From the NCBI GenBank assembly GCA_025463985.1, contig JAODBM010000128.1, forward strand, positions 62,001-126,000: 64,000 bases of DNA, given 5' to 3'. Source of the stretch: Acidimicrobiales bacterium (GTDB lineage Bacteria; Actinomycetota; Acidimicrobiia; Acidimicrobiales; Iamiaceae). This document shows, piece by piece, positions 1 through 8,165 of this stretch. The notes under the pieces are model-generated. The model searched no databases and was not told where the DNA came from. It saw only the letters and a list, made by a program, of their open reading frames with translations. Position numbers and translations under genes: made by a program. Each line of letters opens with the position of its first letter. Position 1 is the first letter of the stretch.

Positions 1-356
1 TCTCCGGTGCCGAGATCACCGACGCCATCGTCCGCGTCGCGGACGGCGAGCTCGTCGTCGCGTCGACGCCATCACCGCGCCCCACGCTCGGCGATCTCCT
101 CTGGCCCGGCAAGTCGGACGGCCTCACCGAACGAGAGAGCCAGGTGCTGATCCTCGCGGCCGAGGGGCTGTCGAACCGCGAGATCGGCGCGGCGCTGTAC
201 CTCTCGCCGGAGACCGTCAAGGGATACGTCAGCCAGGTTTTGACGAAGCTCGAGCTGCGCAATCGGGTGGAGGCGGCGCGCTGGGCCCACCGCAACACGA
301 CCTTCGTGCGTCTCGGCCACCTGGGTGAAGCCGACTTGGAGGCGGCCGGTAGCTGA
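1..356 (+). CDS. LuxR-family response regulator, C-terminal part (cut by window edge)
   Basis: The reading frame is open from base 3 and ends at TGA 354-356, so only the last ~117 residues are present. They contain a complete LuxR-type helix-turn-helix: LTERESQVL, then GLSNREIGAALYLSPETVK and the recognition-helix stretch VLTKLELRNR. The segment before it (EITDAIVRVADGELVV) resembles the end of a receiver domain and linker, which suggests a NarL-type two-component regulator. The receiver and its phospho-accepting Asp lie outside the window, so this is inferred. The genes after it (STAS, LuxR/AAA) are also regulatory. A stem-loop 25 bp past the stop probably ends its transcript. Confidence 0.85.
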   Translation, partial: SGAEITDAIVRVADGELVVASTPSPRPTLGDLLWPGKSDGLTERESQVLILAAEGLSNREIGAALYLSPETVKGYVSQVLTKLELRNRVEAARWAHRNTTFVRLGHLGEADLEAAGS

Positions 357-380
357 CCGGACGGGGGTCGCCCGGCGCAT

Positions 381-401
381 CAACCCCCGGTCGGGGGGTT
401 G
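381..401 (+). terminator. stem-loop after the response regulator
   Basis: Perfect 8-bp arms CAACCCCC and GGGGGTTG with a 5-nt loop, 25 bp after the stop codon. No T-tract follows, as is common for high-GC actinobacterial terminators. Termination is inferred from position and stem strength. Confidence 0.5.
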
Positions 402-565
402 TCACCCACCTCAGTGACACGCACAGTGGTGCGGGCAGACGATGAACGAACGGATCCACCGGCGGCGGAAGTCCCTCGCTCACGTACCCGACTGGTCGGC
501 TCGCCCACGTGGTGGTGCCTGCCGCTGCTGCCCCCCGCCGACGCCCCGGGAGACGCCGCCCCCCG

Positions 566-892
566 ATGACCCACTCCACCGACCCCGTCCTCACGATCAC
601 GGTGGCTGTCGCTGCCGGCGGCCATGTCGTCGTCCGGCCCGCGGGCGAGGTCGATGCCGCCACCGCGCCTGAGCTGCTCGCCGCCCTGCTCGGGGCCTGC
701 TCCCCGCAGCTCACGGTGCTCGAGGTGGACATGGCCGGCGTCGCCTTCCTGGACTCGGCCGGCATCTCCGCGCTGCTCGCCGGACGCGCGCGGGCCGCCG
801 AGCACGGCGCCCGCTTCACCGTCTCCAACGTCCAGCCGGTGGTGCGACGGGTCCTCGACGTCACCGGCCTTTCGGAGACGTTCCTGGACTGA
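566..892 (+). CDS. STAS-domain anti-sigma factor antagonist
   Basis: The product is 108 aa, the usual size of a single-domain SpoIIAA/RsbV-like protein. It has the STAS core: GEVDAATAPEL near residues 27-37, then FLDSAGISAL with Ser64 in the position normally phosphorylated by an anti-sigma kinase. Known members bind an anti-sigma factor in the cytoplasm and release a sigma factor when unphosphorylated. The ATG at 566 was chosen because the ORF upstream of it is an arginine/proline-rich run with no STAS similarity. No partner RsbW-like kinase is visible here, so the partner must be encoded elsewhere. Confidence 0.85.
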   Translation: MTHSTDPVLTITVAVAAGGHVVVRPAGEVDAATAPELLAALLGACSPQLTVLEVDMAGVAFLDSAGISALLAGRARAAEHGARFTVSNVQPVVRRVLDVTGLSETFLD

Positions 893-1042
893 GCACCGCA
901 CAACACGGACGAGGATGCGGCCCCGCCCACAGCTCGCGCGTGCGGCCTGACGGGCCCCACCTCGGCGGGGTCATCGGCCGGCTCGACGCGTTTCCTGCGG
1001 AGACCACCACTAAGTTCCCGTGCTGCGACCCGAACTGCGGGT

Positions 1043-3721
1043 GTGATGAGTGCACAGGGGACGGCTGTGGCCGACTGGCCGTTTGTGGGGCGCAACACGG
1101 AGACGCGGCGGCTGGACGGCTGGGCCGCGAGCCTGGGTCCCGCCCTGTGCGTCCTGTCGGGCGAGGCGGGCTCGGGCAAGTCGAGGCTCGCCTTCCGCTG
1201 GCTGGCCTCGCTCCCCCCAGGCACGCCGCACGAGCTCGTGCTCTGCGGGCGGGAGCTGGCCGACGTGTCGTTCGGCTGCCTCGGGCCGCTCATCGGGCAG
1301 GCAGGACAGGAACCGACGTCGTTGCCGGGGACGGCAGCCGAGGCGTCGCTGCGGCGCGTCACCCGCGCCGGGGGACTCGTGGTCGTCGAGGACGCGCACT
1401 GGATCGATGCCGCCTCGGCGCTCCTGCTGCAGGACCTCGTGACCGACGAGGCGGTACGGGTGCTGCTCACGCTGCGCAGCGGCGAGCGGGTCCGTCCCGA
1501 GCTGGCCGACCTGCTCGTCGCCGGCGCCGGGATCGAGGTCGAGCTCGGCGTCCTGGACGACGCCGAGCTGGACCAGCTCCTCTCGGAGGCCTTCGGCGGC
1601 CCCGTCGACCCGGCGTTCGTCGCCTCGGTCCGCCGGATGACCGACGGCAACCCGCTGTACGTGCGAGAGCTCGTGAGCGGCCGACTCGGCACCGATGCGG
1701 TGCTCGTCGACGGGCTGTGGACGCTGGCGGGGCCCCTCGCCGTCTCACCGCTGCTCACGGATCTGATCTCGGCGCACATCGACACCCTCTCGCCCCCGGC
1801 GCGCGTCGCCCTCGGGCTGATCACGGAGGCCGGGACCATCGAGGAGGTGCACCTCCTGGCGCTCGTGACCCCCGAGGCCGTGGAGGAGGCCGAAGCCGCC
1901 GGCCTCGTGGAGCGCCTCGACCAGGACGGTGTGCGCGCCCTGCACGTCGCGCACGCCCTGTTCCAGGAGGTCGAGCAGGCTCGCACGCCGCTCGTCGAGC
2001 GCCGTGCGCTGCGTCAGCAGCTGGCCGACGGCCTGCTGGGTCTCGAGCGGCCCGGCGACGTGGACTTCCTCCGGGCGAGTCGCTGGCGCCTGGGTGCCCT
2101 GAAGCCCGTTGGCGACGACGACCTGCAGCGGGTGGTCGAGGTGGCCACGCGTTCGCACGACTTTCGCCTCGCGGCCGATTGCGCGCGGCGGCTGTGGATC
2201 CACCTCGGCACGCCCGCGGCGGCGCTGCAGCTCGGCGACGCCCTGTTCGCGCTCCACGCCCGCTACGACCTCGTCGAGATGGAGGACGTGCTCGCCGAGA
2301 GCCAGGCCACGATGTCGCCGCTCGACGAGCGGTACGCCGAGGTGGTCGCCATGCGCGAGCTCAACCTGAGCGTGGGCCTCAATCGGGCCCGTCCTTCGCT
2401 GGCCCTGCTCGAGCGGTGGGCGGAGCCCGGCGCGGACCAGGCCGAGACCGCTCGCCGAGCGATGGTGGTCGGAACGGCCCTGTTCTTCTCCGGCCTGCCG
2501 GACCGCGCCATCGAGGCGTTCGAGCACGTCGATCCCGTCACGCACCCGCACAGCGGCGTGTTCAAGCTCAACAGCTACTGGTGTGCCGGCCGCATCGCCG
2601 AGGTCCGCGCCGACATCGACGCCGTGCCGGAGGCCGACCGCGAGCCGTGGATGATCGCGCTCCGGTCGTCGTGCCACCTGTTCCAAGGCGAGTTCGACGC
2701 CGCCCACGAGGTCGCGCTCGACTGCGTCTCCGCCCTACAGCGGGCCACTATCGAGGACGCAGTCGGCAACCTGACCGCCTACGTGGTCGCCGGCTGGGCG
2801 TGCCGGCTCGCGGGGCGCAGCACCCAGGCCGTCGAGCTCTTCGAGACGGCGGTTCCGCTCGGCATCGGCGTGGCGATCATCCCACTCGGCATGCGCGCCG
2901 GCGCGGCGGCCGAGGTCGGCGACCTCGCGCTGGTGCGGCGCAGCTTGGCGTCGATCGAGGCGATCCTGGGTGCTGGCGGGCACGCCGAGGCCGGCATCCC
3001 GCTGGGTGCGATCGGGCTCGATGCGGTGACCCTCTACGCATCTGCTCCCGGTCGGGCGTGGGCCGCACTGGCCGAAGGCCGCAGCCCGGCCGAGGCGGGC
3101 ACGATCCTGCGGTCGACCGCGGCGCGGCTGAGCGAGCTCGGTCAGCACCTCAACGCCGCGTGGGTGCTCAGCGACGCCACCTGCCTGCGCCAGCTGCGGC
3201 GGGGCGACCTGGCCCGGTTCGCCGAGGCGCAGGACCGCGTCGGCGGGCGCTGGGTCCCGCTGTGGCGGGAGCACGCCGCCGTCGTGCTCGACCGGGACGT
3301 GGCGGGCCTGAGGTCGGTCGCTCAGCGGTTCGCGGCGATGGGCGACGTGCGGAGCGCGGTGTACGCCGCGTGGGCGGCGTGGCTGTTCGCGCTGGACTCG
3401 GGGACGTCGCGCGCCGCCGCCGCGCGGGAAGAGCTCGACGCGCTCGTCGAGCGCACCGACTGGCACCCGATGTTCCGCCCTCCGCCGGCCGAGCTGCGCG
3501 ACCTCACCCCGCGAGAGCTGCAGGTGGCACGGCTCGCCGCACAGGGGCTGCGCAGCCGCGACGTGGCCGAGCGCCTCGACCTCGCGGTGCGCACGGTCGA
3601 CAACAACCTGCAGCGCATCTACTCCAAGCTCGGGGTGTCGGGGCGGGCCGCGCTGCGGGACCTCGGCGGGTCGGACCCGCCGGGACCGAACGACGCCCCC
3701 GCCGCCTCTTCCCCGGCGTGA
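1043..3721 (+). CDS. large LuxR-family transcriptional regulator with AAA/NACHT-like ATPase (LAL type)
   Basis: This 892-aa protein has the LAL architecture. A P-loop (GEAGSGKS, residues 40-47) follows a GRNTE motif, a Walker B-like LVVVEDAHWID lies near residue 115, a long helical TPR-like middle follows, and a C-terminal LuxR HTH begins LTPRELQVARLAAQGL and ends VDNNLQRIYSKLGVSGR. LAL proteins (MalT relatives) are ATP-dependent transcription activators that sense a ligand through the middle region. The start is GTG 1043, with ATG 1046 as an equally good alternative. The gene is followed by a hairpin and then converges on the SDR/ligase pair. Its target is not evident. Confidence 0.9.
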   Translation: MMSAQGTAVADWPFVGRNTETRRLDGWAASLGPALCVLSGEAGSGKSRLAFRWLASLPPGTPHELVLCGRELADVSFGCLGPLIGQAGQEPTSLPGTAAEASLRRVTRAGGLVVVEDAHWIDAASALLLQDLVTDEAVRVLLTLRSGERVRPELADLLVAGAGIEVELGVLDDAELDQLLSEAFGGPVDPAFVASVRRMTDGNPLYVRELVSGRLGTDAVLVDGLWTLAGPLAVSPLLTDLISAHIDTLSPPARVALGLITEAGTIEEVHLLALVTPEAVEEAEAAGLVERLDQDGVRALHVAHALFQEVEQARTPLVERRALRQQLADGLLGLERPGDVDFLRASRWRLGALKPVGDDDLQRVVEVATRSHDFRLAADCARRLWIHLGTPAAALQLGDALFALHARYDLVEMEDVLAESQATMSPLDERYAEVVAMRELNLSVGLNRARPSLALLERWAEPGADQAETARRAMVVGTALFFSGLPDRAIEAFEHVDPVTHPHSGVFKLNSYWCAGRIAEVRADIDAVPEADREPWMIALRSSCHLFQGEFDAAHEVALDCVSALQRATIEDAVGNLTAYVVAGWACRLAGRSTQAVELFETAVPLGIGVAIIPLGMRAGAAAEVGDLALVRRSLASIEAILGAGGHAEAGIPLGAIGLDAVTLYASAPGRAWAALAEGRSPAEAGTILRSTAARLSELGQHLNAAWVLSDATCLRQLRRGDLARFAEAQDRVGGRWVPLWREHAAVVLDRDVAGLRSVAQRFAAMGDVRSAVYAAWAAWLFALDSGTSRAAAAREELDALVERTDWHPMFRPPPAELRDLTPRELQVARLAAQGLRSRDVAERLDLAVRTVDNNLQRIYSKLGVSGRAALRDLGGSDPPGPNDAPAASSPA

Positions 3722-3735
3722 GCGTCGGGCGCCGT

Positions 3736-3754
3736 CCCGGCCGAACCGGCCGGG
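3736..3754. terminator. bidirectional terminator hairpin between convergent genes
   Basis: Perfect 8-bp inverted repeat CCCGGCCG / CGGCCGGG with a 3-nt loop lies in the 60-bp gap between the convergent LAL regulator and the SDR. It could serve both strands. No U-tract is present. Confidence 0.55.
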
Positions 3755-3781
3755 CGCGCCGTGCCGGCGTGTCTGCGGGCG

Positions 3782-4516
3782 TCAGACGGTGAGGCTGAGG
3801 CCGCCGTCGACCAGGAGCGTCTGGCCGGTGGCATAGCGGGTGGTGACCAGGGCGAGGCAGGCGTCGGCGATGTCGTCGGGGGTGGCGACTCGGTGCAGGG
3901 GGGCCAGCTGGGTGACGCCGTCCTTGAGCGCGCCCCAGTCCTCGGTCCACGGCGTCGCCACCAGCCCGGGCGCGACCGCGTTGACCCGGACGTTTCCTCC
4001 GGCGTGCTTGGCCATGATCGCTGTGAGGTGATCGAGCGCGGCTTTGGACACGGCGTACGGCAGCGAGCTGCCGGTCTGCCGGATCCCGGCGATCGAGGTG
4101 ATGTTGATGATCCAGCCGTCGTCGGCGTCGCGCAGCAGGGGGAGGGCGGCCTGGCTCACGAGGAAGGTTCCGACCACGTTCGTGCGCAGGACCTTGTCCC
4201 AGTGCTCGGGCCGGACGGCGGCGATGTCGGCGAGGGGGACGTCGACGGTCACCCCGGCGTTGTTGACGAGGCCGTCGAGGCGCGCCCAGCGGGAGTGGGC
4301 GGCGTCGACGAGCGCGGTCGCGGTGGCGGGGTCGCCGATGTCCCCTTGGACGTAGATGGCGTCGGGCAGCTCGGCGGCGACCCGCTCGCCGGCGGCGACC
4401 GACGACGCGGAGTTGACCACGATGCCGGCGCCGAGCCCGGCCAGACGGCGGGCGACCGCGGCGCCGATGCCGCTCGACGATCCGGTAACGATGATGGCTT
4501 GCCCGGTGAGATCCAC
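3782..4516 (-). CDS. short-chain dehydrogenase/reductase (SDR)
   Basis: Classical SDR of 244 aa: cofactor motif TGSSSGIG at residues 11-18, NNAG, a catalytic Ser in NITSIAG, and YAVSK. The C-terminus TGQTLLVDGG is also typical. GTG 4516 was taken as the start because GGAG lies about 8 nt upstream and the TGxxxGIG motif falls at the normal distance. It is the second gene of a two-gene operon behind the CoA ligase (50 bp apart). Beside a candidate ketone carboxylase, it could be a secondary alcohol dehydrogenase that makes the ketone, or a beta-ketoacyl reductase. The substrate cannot be read from the sequence. Confidence 0.88.
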   Translation of the reverse strand: MDLTGQAIIVTGSSSGIGAAVARRLAGLGAGIVVNSASSVAAGERVAAELPDAIYVQGDIGDPATATALVDAAHSRWARLDGLVNNAGVTVDVPLADIAAVRPEHWDKVLRTNVVGTFLVSQAALPLLRDADDGWIINITSIAGIRQTGSSLPYAVSKAALDHLTAIMAKHAGGNVRVNAVAPGLVATPWTEDWGALKDGVTQLAPLHRVATPDDIADACLALVTTRYATGQTLLVDGGLSLTV

Positions 4517-4566
4517 GCTGGCTCCGTTCGGTTGGGCGACGCGAGCACGCTCGCGCCGTCGATCGC

Positions 4567-6573
4567 TCACTGGTCCATGCCCGACGGTGCGCCGCGGCGT
4601 CGACCAGCGAACGCTTCGAACGCCTCGAGCGACGTCGGCTGGGCGAGGGCGCCGATGCTGGCCGCCTCGGTCGCGGGCGTCCCCCGCAGGATGCGCTTGA
4701 CCGGCACCTCGAGCTTCTTGCCCGACAGCGTCCTGGGGATCATGGGGACCACCTCGATGTGGTCGGGGACGTGCCGCGGCGACAAGGCGGAGCGCAAGGT
4801 GGTGACGATGCGGCGGCGCAGGTCGTCGTCGAGCTCGGCGGCAGGCGCCAGCGCCACGAAGAGCAACAGCTCGCCCATGGCGTCGTCGCTGGCGTCCTCG
4901 AGGTGCACGACCAAGCTGTCGGCCACGTCCGGGAGCTCTTCGATGGCCGTGTAGAAGTCGCTCGTGCCGAGGCGCACGCCACCCCGGTTGAGGGTGGAGT
5001 CGCTGCGACCCGAGATCACGCAGGTGCCGTCGTCGCGGATGGTGATCCAGTCCCCGTGACGCCAGACGCCGGGGAAGTGCTCGAAGTACGACGCGCGGTA
5101 CTGCGAGCCGTCGTCGTCGCCCCAGAAGCCGACCGGCATCGAGGGCATGGGCTCGGTGAGCACCAGCTCGCCCTCCTCGCCGGTCACGGGCGCGCCGTCG
5201 GGGTCGAAGGTGGCGACGGCGCAGCCCATGTACCGGCAGCTGATCTCGCCGGCGCGGACGGGCGTCAACGGCGAGCCGCCCACGAAGGCCGAGCAGATGT
5301 CGGTCCCACCCGAGACCGACGACAACAAGACGTCGGCCTTGACCGCGTCGTAGACCCAGGTGAACCCTTCGGCGGGAAGCGGCGAGCCGGTCGAGCCGAT
5401 CGCGCGGAGGGCCGAGAGGTCCGCCAGGTCGGCGGGCCGGATGCCGGCCTTGCGCGACGACATGATGAACGGCGCCGACGTGCCGAAGAACGTGACGCCG
5501 AGGTCGCTCGCCATGCGCCAGAGCCCGTCGATCCCCGGGTGCGCCGGATTGCCGTCGAAGAGCACGACCGACGCGCCGACCAGGGGGCCCGAGACGAGCG
5601 AGTTCCAGACCATCCAGCCGGTCGTGGAGAACCAGAAGAACCGGTCGGCCGGTCCGAGGTCTGCATAGAGACCATGGTGCTTCGCGTGCTCCAGGGTGAT
5701 GCCCCCGTGGCCGTGCACGATGGCCTTCGGCAGCCCGGTCGTGCCTGACGAGAACAACACGTAGAGCGGGTGTGCGAAGGGAACCGGGTCGAACTTCGGT
5801 TCGGCATCTGCGTCCTCGACCAGCGTGTCCCAACGGATGGCACCGGGAACCCTCGCGGTCCCCTCGTCCAGATAGGGCACCAGAACCGTGTGCTGCACCG
5901 TTGGGAGGCCGGCCCGGATCTCGGCGACCTCATGTGAGCGATCCACCGCCTTGTCGCCGTACCGATAGCCGTCGACGACGAGCAGGACCGTCGGCTCGAT
6001 CTGGCTGAAGCGATCGAGGACCGAGCGGGCGCCGAACTCCGGCGCGCACGATGCCCACACCGCGCCGAGGCTGGCCGACGCCAGCATCGCGATCATCGTC
6101 TCGGCGATGTTCGGCATGTAGGCCGCCACCCGATCGCCGGCCTTGACGCCGCACCGCTGAAGGCCCGCCCGGCACGCGGCGACGGCCTGTCGCAGCTCGC
6201 CCAGCGTGAGCACCACCGGGTCGCGCGACTGCGAGAGCGACCACACGGCCACCTCGTCCTCGTCGACGCCCGGCATGGCCAGCACGTGGGCGGCGTAGTT
6301 GAGCGTCGCCCCCGGAAACCAGCGGGCCCCAGGCAGGTCGTGCGAGGTGAGCACCGCGGTCGGCTGCTGGTCGAAGGTGATGTCGAACTCGTCGACGATC
6401 GTCGACCAGAACGCGTCGAGGTGCTCGATCGACCACCGCCACGCCGCTTCGTGATCGGCGAGGCGGACCCCGTGGTTCGCCTCGAGGCGATCGAGAAAGC
6501 GGCCGAGGCGCGACGTATGGCGGGCGCCGGCGCTCGGCGTCCAAAGGGTCTGTGGAGAGCGGGAACGTTCCAT
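4567..6573 (-). CDS. acetoacetyl-CoA synthetase-like beta-keto acid:CoA ligase
   Basis: The 668-aa product belongs to the AMP-forming acyl-CoA synthetase superfamily and matches the length of acetoacetyl-CoA synthetases (about 650-670 aa). It has an N-terminal ACAS_N-like region (AWRWSIEHLDAFWSTIVDEF), the P-loop-like LFSSGTTGLPKAIVHGHGG, GWMVWNSLVSG, and a C-terminal GKKLEVPVKRIL with the Lys expected for the adenylation half-reaction. ATG 6573 has GAGGAGA 6 nt upstream. Known enzymes activate acetoacetate with ATP and CoA. The divergent operon encodes a HyuA/HyuB pair resembling ketone carboxylases, whose product is a beta-keto acid, so this enzyme may activate that product. Confidence 0.88.
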   Translation of the reverse strand: MERSRSPQTLWTPSAGARHTSRLGRFLDRLEANHGVRLADHEAAWRWSIEHLDAFWSTIVDEFDITFDQQPTAVLTSHDLPGARWFPGATLNYAAHVLAMPGVDEDEVAVWSLSQSRDPVVLTLGELRQAVAACRAGLQRCGVKAGDRVAAYMPNIAETMIAMLASASLGAVWASCAPEFGARSVLDRFSQIEPTVLLVVDGYRYGDKAVDRSHEVAEIRAGLPTVQHTVLVPYLDEGTARVPGAIRWDTLVEDADAEPKFDPVPFAHPLYVLFSSGTTGLPKAIVHGHGGITLEHAKHHGLYADLGPADRFFWFSTTGWMVWNSLVSGPLVGASVVLFDGNPAHPGIDGLWRMASDLGVTFFGTSAPFIMSSRKAGIRPADLADLSALRAIGSTGSPLPAEGFTWVYDAVKADVLLSSVSGGTDICSAFVGGSPLTPVRAGEISCRYMGCAVATFDPDGAPVTGEEGELVLTEPMPSMPVGFWGDDDGSQYRASYFEHFPGVWRHGDWITIRDDGTCVISGRSDSTLNRGGVRLGTSDFYTAIEELPDVADSLVVHLEDASDDAMGELLLFVALAPAAELDDDLRRRIVTTLRSALSPRHVPDHIEVVPMIPRTLSGKKLEVPVKRILRGTPATEAASIGALAQPTSLEAFEAFAGRRRGAPSGMDQ

Positions 6574-6878
6574 CGGTGTCTCCTCGATGCGCCGCTCGCG
6601 CGGTGCGCGACAGGCGAGGCGGGGGGCGGTGCAGGTCATGGTGCAGGCGCTGTCAAGAGGTGCAACGAGCCGCACGATCGGCCAAACGCCGGCGTCGGGG
6701 GGCGGTTGTAGAGATCCACATCCGGAAGGCGAAAAGTCTGTTCGGCCGGCCAATGACATCCGCCACACCGTCAGCCATCCTCCACTCAGCCACCCGCTCG
6801 CCGTGAAGTTCTCCGGTCGAGCGCAGACCCGCAATGGGTCTGACTTCCGGCTGCCCCATCTCCCGCGCTGAAGGACCC
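6574..6878. promoter_or_regulatory. divergent intergenic region between the ligase and transporter operons
   Basis: This 305-bp stretch has no credible gene and must hold both divergent promoters. It contains a perfect 7-bp inverted repeat (CAGACCC, 5-nt spacer, GGGTCTG at 6824-6842) about 37 bp before the plus-strand start. A GGCCGGCC palindrome lies near 6750. No convincing -35/-10 pair could be assigned. The inverted repeat is a candidate operator for the PucR protein encoded downstream, but that link is only inference. Confidence 0.4.
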
Positions 6879-8108
6879 ATGATGATGATCCGGTCACGCT
6901 CACGTCGATCCCGCTGCACGGCCGTCCTGGCGGCCACCGTCCTGCTCTCGTTGGCGGCATGCTCCTCCTCGAGCGGCTCGGCAAGCTCCGGCAGTTCGGG
7001 CTCGAGCGAGGTGAAGGTGGGGCTCCTCTTCGACAAGAGCGGTCCGCTGGCCGCGTTCTCGAAGATCGGCCTGGACGGCGCCCGCCTCGCAGCGAAGCAG
7101 ATCAATGACGGCGGCGGGTTCACGGTCGCTGGCAAGAAGTACACGATCAACCTGGTCGAGACCGATCCCCGCTCCGACGTCTCCCGCGCGTCGCTGCTGA
7201 CCAAGCAGCTGATCCGGGACGACAAGGTGAGCTTCATCATGGGCCCGACCGCGAACGAGGAGCTCTACGCCTCGCAGGCCGTGAGCCGGGGAACCGTGAC
7301 CCAGGTCGCCGACTCGGCCGGCATCGGCCTCGTCGCCGAGAAGAACTCGAGCGCCTTCGCCTACCAGCCGCAGCCCTCACCGTCGGTCTGGTACCCGGGC
7401 TGGATCAAGCAGCTGAAGACGCGCTACCCGAACATCAAGCGCATGGCCCACCTCATCGAGAACGACGACACGGGCAAGGTGCTTGCGGCTGCGGCCGAGC
7501 AGGGCGCCAAGGCGCAGGGGATCGAGATCACCACGCGCTTCTACGACCCGACGCAGACCGACTTCACCTCGGACCTCACGGCGCTCAAGGCCACGCACCC
7601 GGACGTGCTCGCCATCGGCATCATCCCGCCGCTGTACCCCACGCAGCTCAAGCAGGCCGTGCAGCTGGACGTCGCCACCACCGCATACCTCGCGCCGCTG
7701 GGTGACGAGAGCCTCGCCGTCGGCGCGACCGCACCGGTCCCGAAGACCAAGACGCCGATCTTCCTGACCCGGCTCTCGCCGGTGCTCGGCGCCAACGCAA
7801 CGTCGGCGGAGCGCAAGCAGGCCGCCGACGGGGTCAAGGCCGCCACGGGTGCGGACCTTCCGGCCGACGGTCTCCAATACCAGCTGTTCCTCTACTCGGG
7901 ATCGCTCCAGCTCTTCGTGAAGGCCATGGAGAAGGCGGGCACGACCACCGACCAGAAGAAGATCAACGAGGCCCTGAAGTCGGTCTCCTACGACACGCCC
8001 GTCGGGACGATGACCTTCGGTGACCACTTCCTCACCGCCTTCCCCCAGGACCTCGTGGTCGTCACCAACGGTGCCGTCAGCACCCGCGAGCACCTGCCCG
8101 CCGGGTGA
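6879..8108 (+). CDS. branched-chain-amino-acid-type ABC transporter substrate-binding lipoprotein
   Basis: The 409-aa product has a basic N-terminus, a hydrophobic stretch and a lipobox LAAC followed by a Ser/Gly linker, so it is exported and lipid-anchored. The mature part starts VKVGLLFDKSGPLAAF and continues with GARLAAKQIND, the normal Peripla_BP_6 (LivJ-like) beginning. ATG 6879 was chosen because AAGGA lies 4-8 nt upstream and the signal peptide then starts correctly. It is the first gene of the operon with the amidohydrolase, HyuA/HyuB and LivHMGF. The family binds amino acids but also amides, aromatic acids and other small organics. Here the ligand is probably the precursor metabolised by the operon. 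Confidence 0.9.
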   Translation: MMMIRSRSRRSRCTAVLAATVLLSLAACSSSSGSASSGSSGSSEVKVGLLFDKSGPLAAFSKIGLDGARLAAKQINDGGGFTVAGKKYTINLVETDPRSDVSRASLLTKQLIRDDKVSFIMGPTANEELYASQAVSRGTVTQVADSAGIGLVAEKNSSAFAYQPQPSPSVWYPGWIKQLKTRYPNIKRMAHLIENDDTGKVLAAAAEQGAKAQGIEITTRFYDPTQTDFTSDLTALKATHPDVLAIGIIPPLYPTQLKQAVQLDVATTAYLAPLGDESLAVGATAPVPKTKTPIFLTRLSPVLGANATSAERKQAADGVKAATGADLPADGLQYQLFLYSGSLQLFVKAMEKAGTTTDQKKINEALKSVSYDTPVGTMTFGDHFLTAFPQDLVVVTNGAVSTREHLPAG

Positions 8109-8165
8109 GCGGGCGCTCACCGTCGACGACGTCCCCCCACACGACCCGCAGAAGGAAACGCCCGC

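Noticed and set aside
940-3792. 950-aa ORF on the plus strand overlapping the LAL regulator
   Set aside because: It is Arg/Gly/Ala-rich without family motifs and overlaps the LAL reading frame, which has intact P-loop and HTH. A GC-rich shadow frame.
6574-6878. Small proteins of 60-200 aa in the divergent gap
   Set aside because: No RBS, no homology-like motifs, and composition that matches random GC-rich frames.
8104-8121. GGTGAGCG / CGCTCACC inverted repeat after the first SBP gene
   Set aside because: The loop would be only 2 nt, so the stem is short in practice, and it overlaps the stop codon; too weak to call a terminator.
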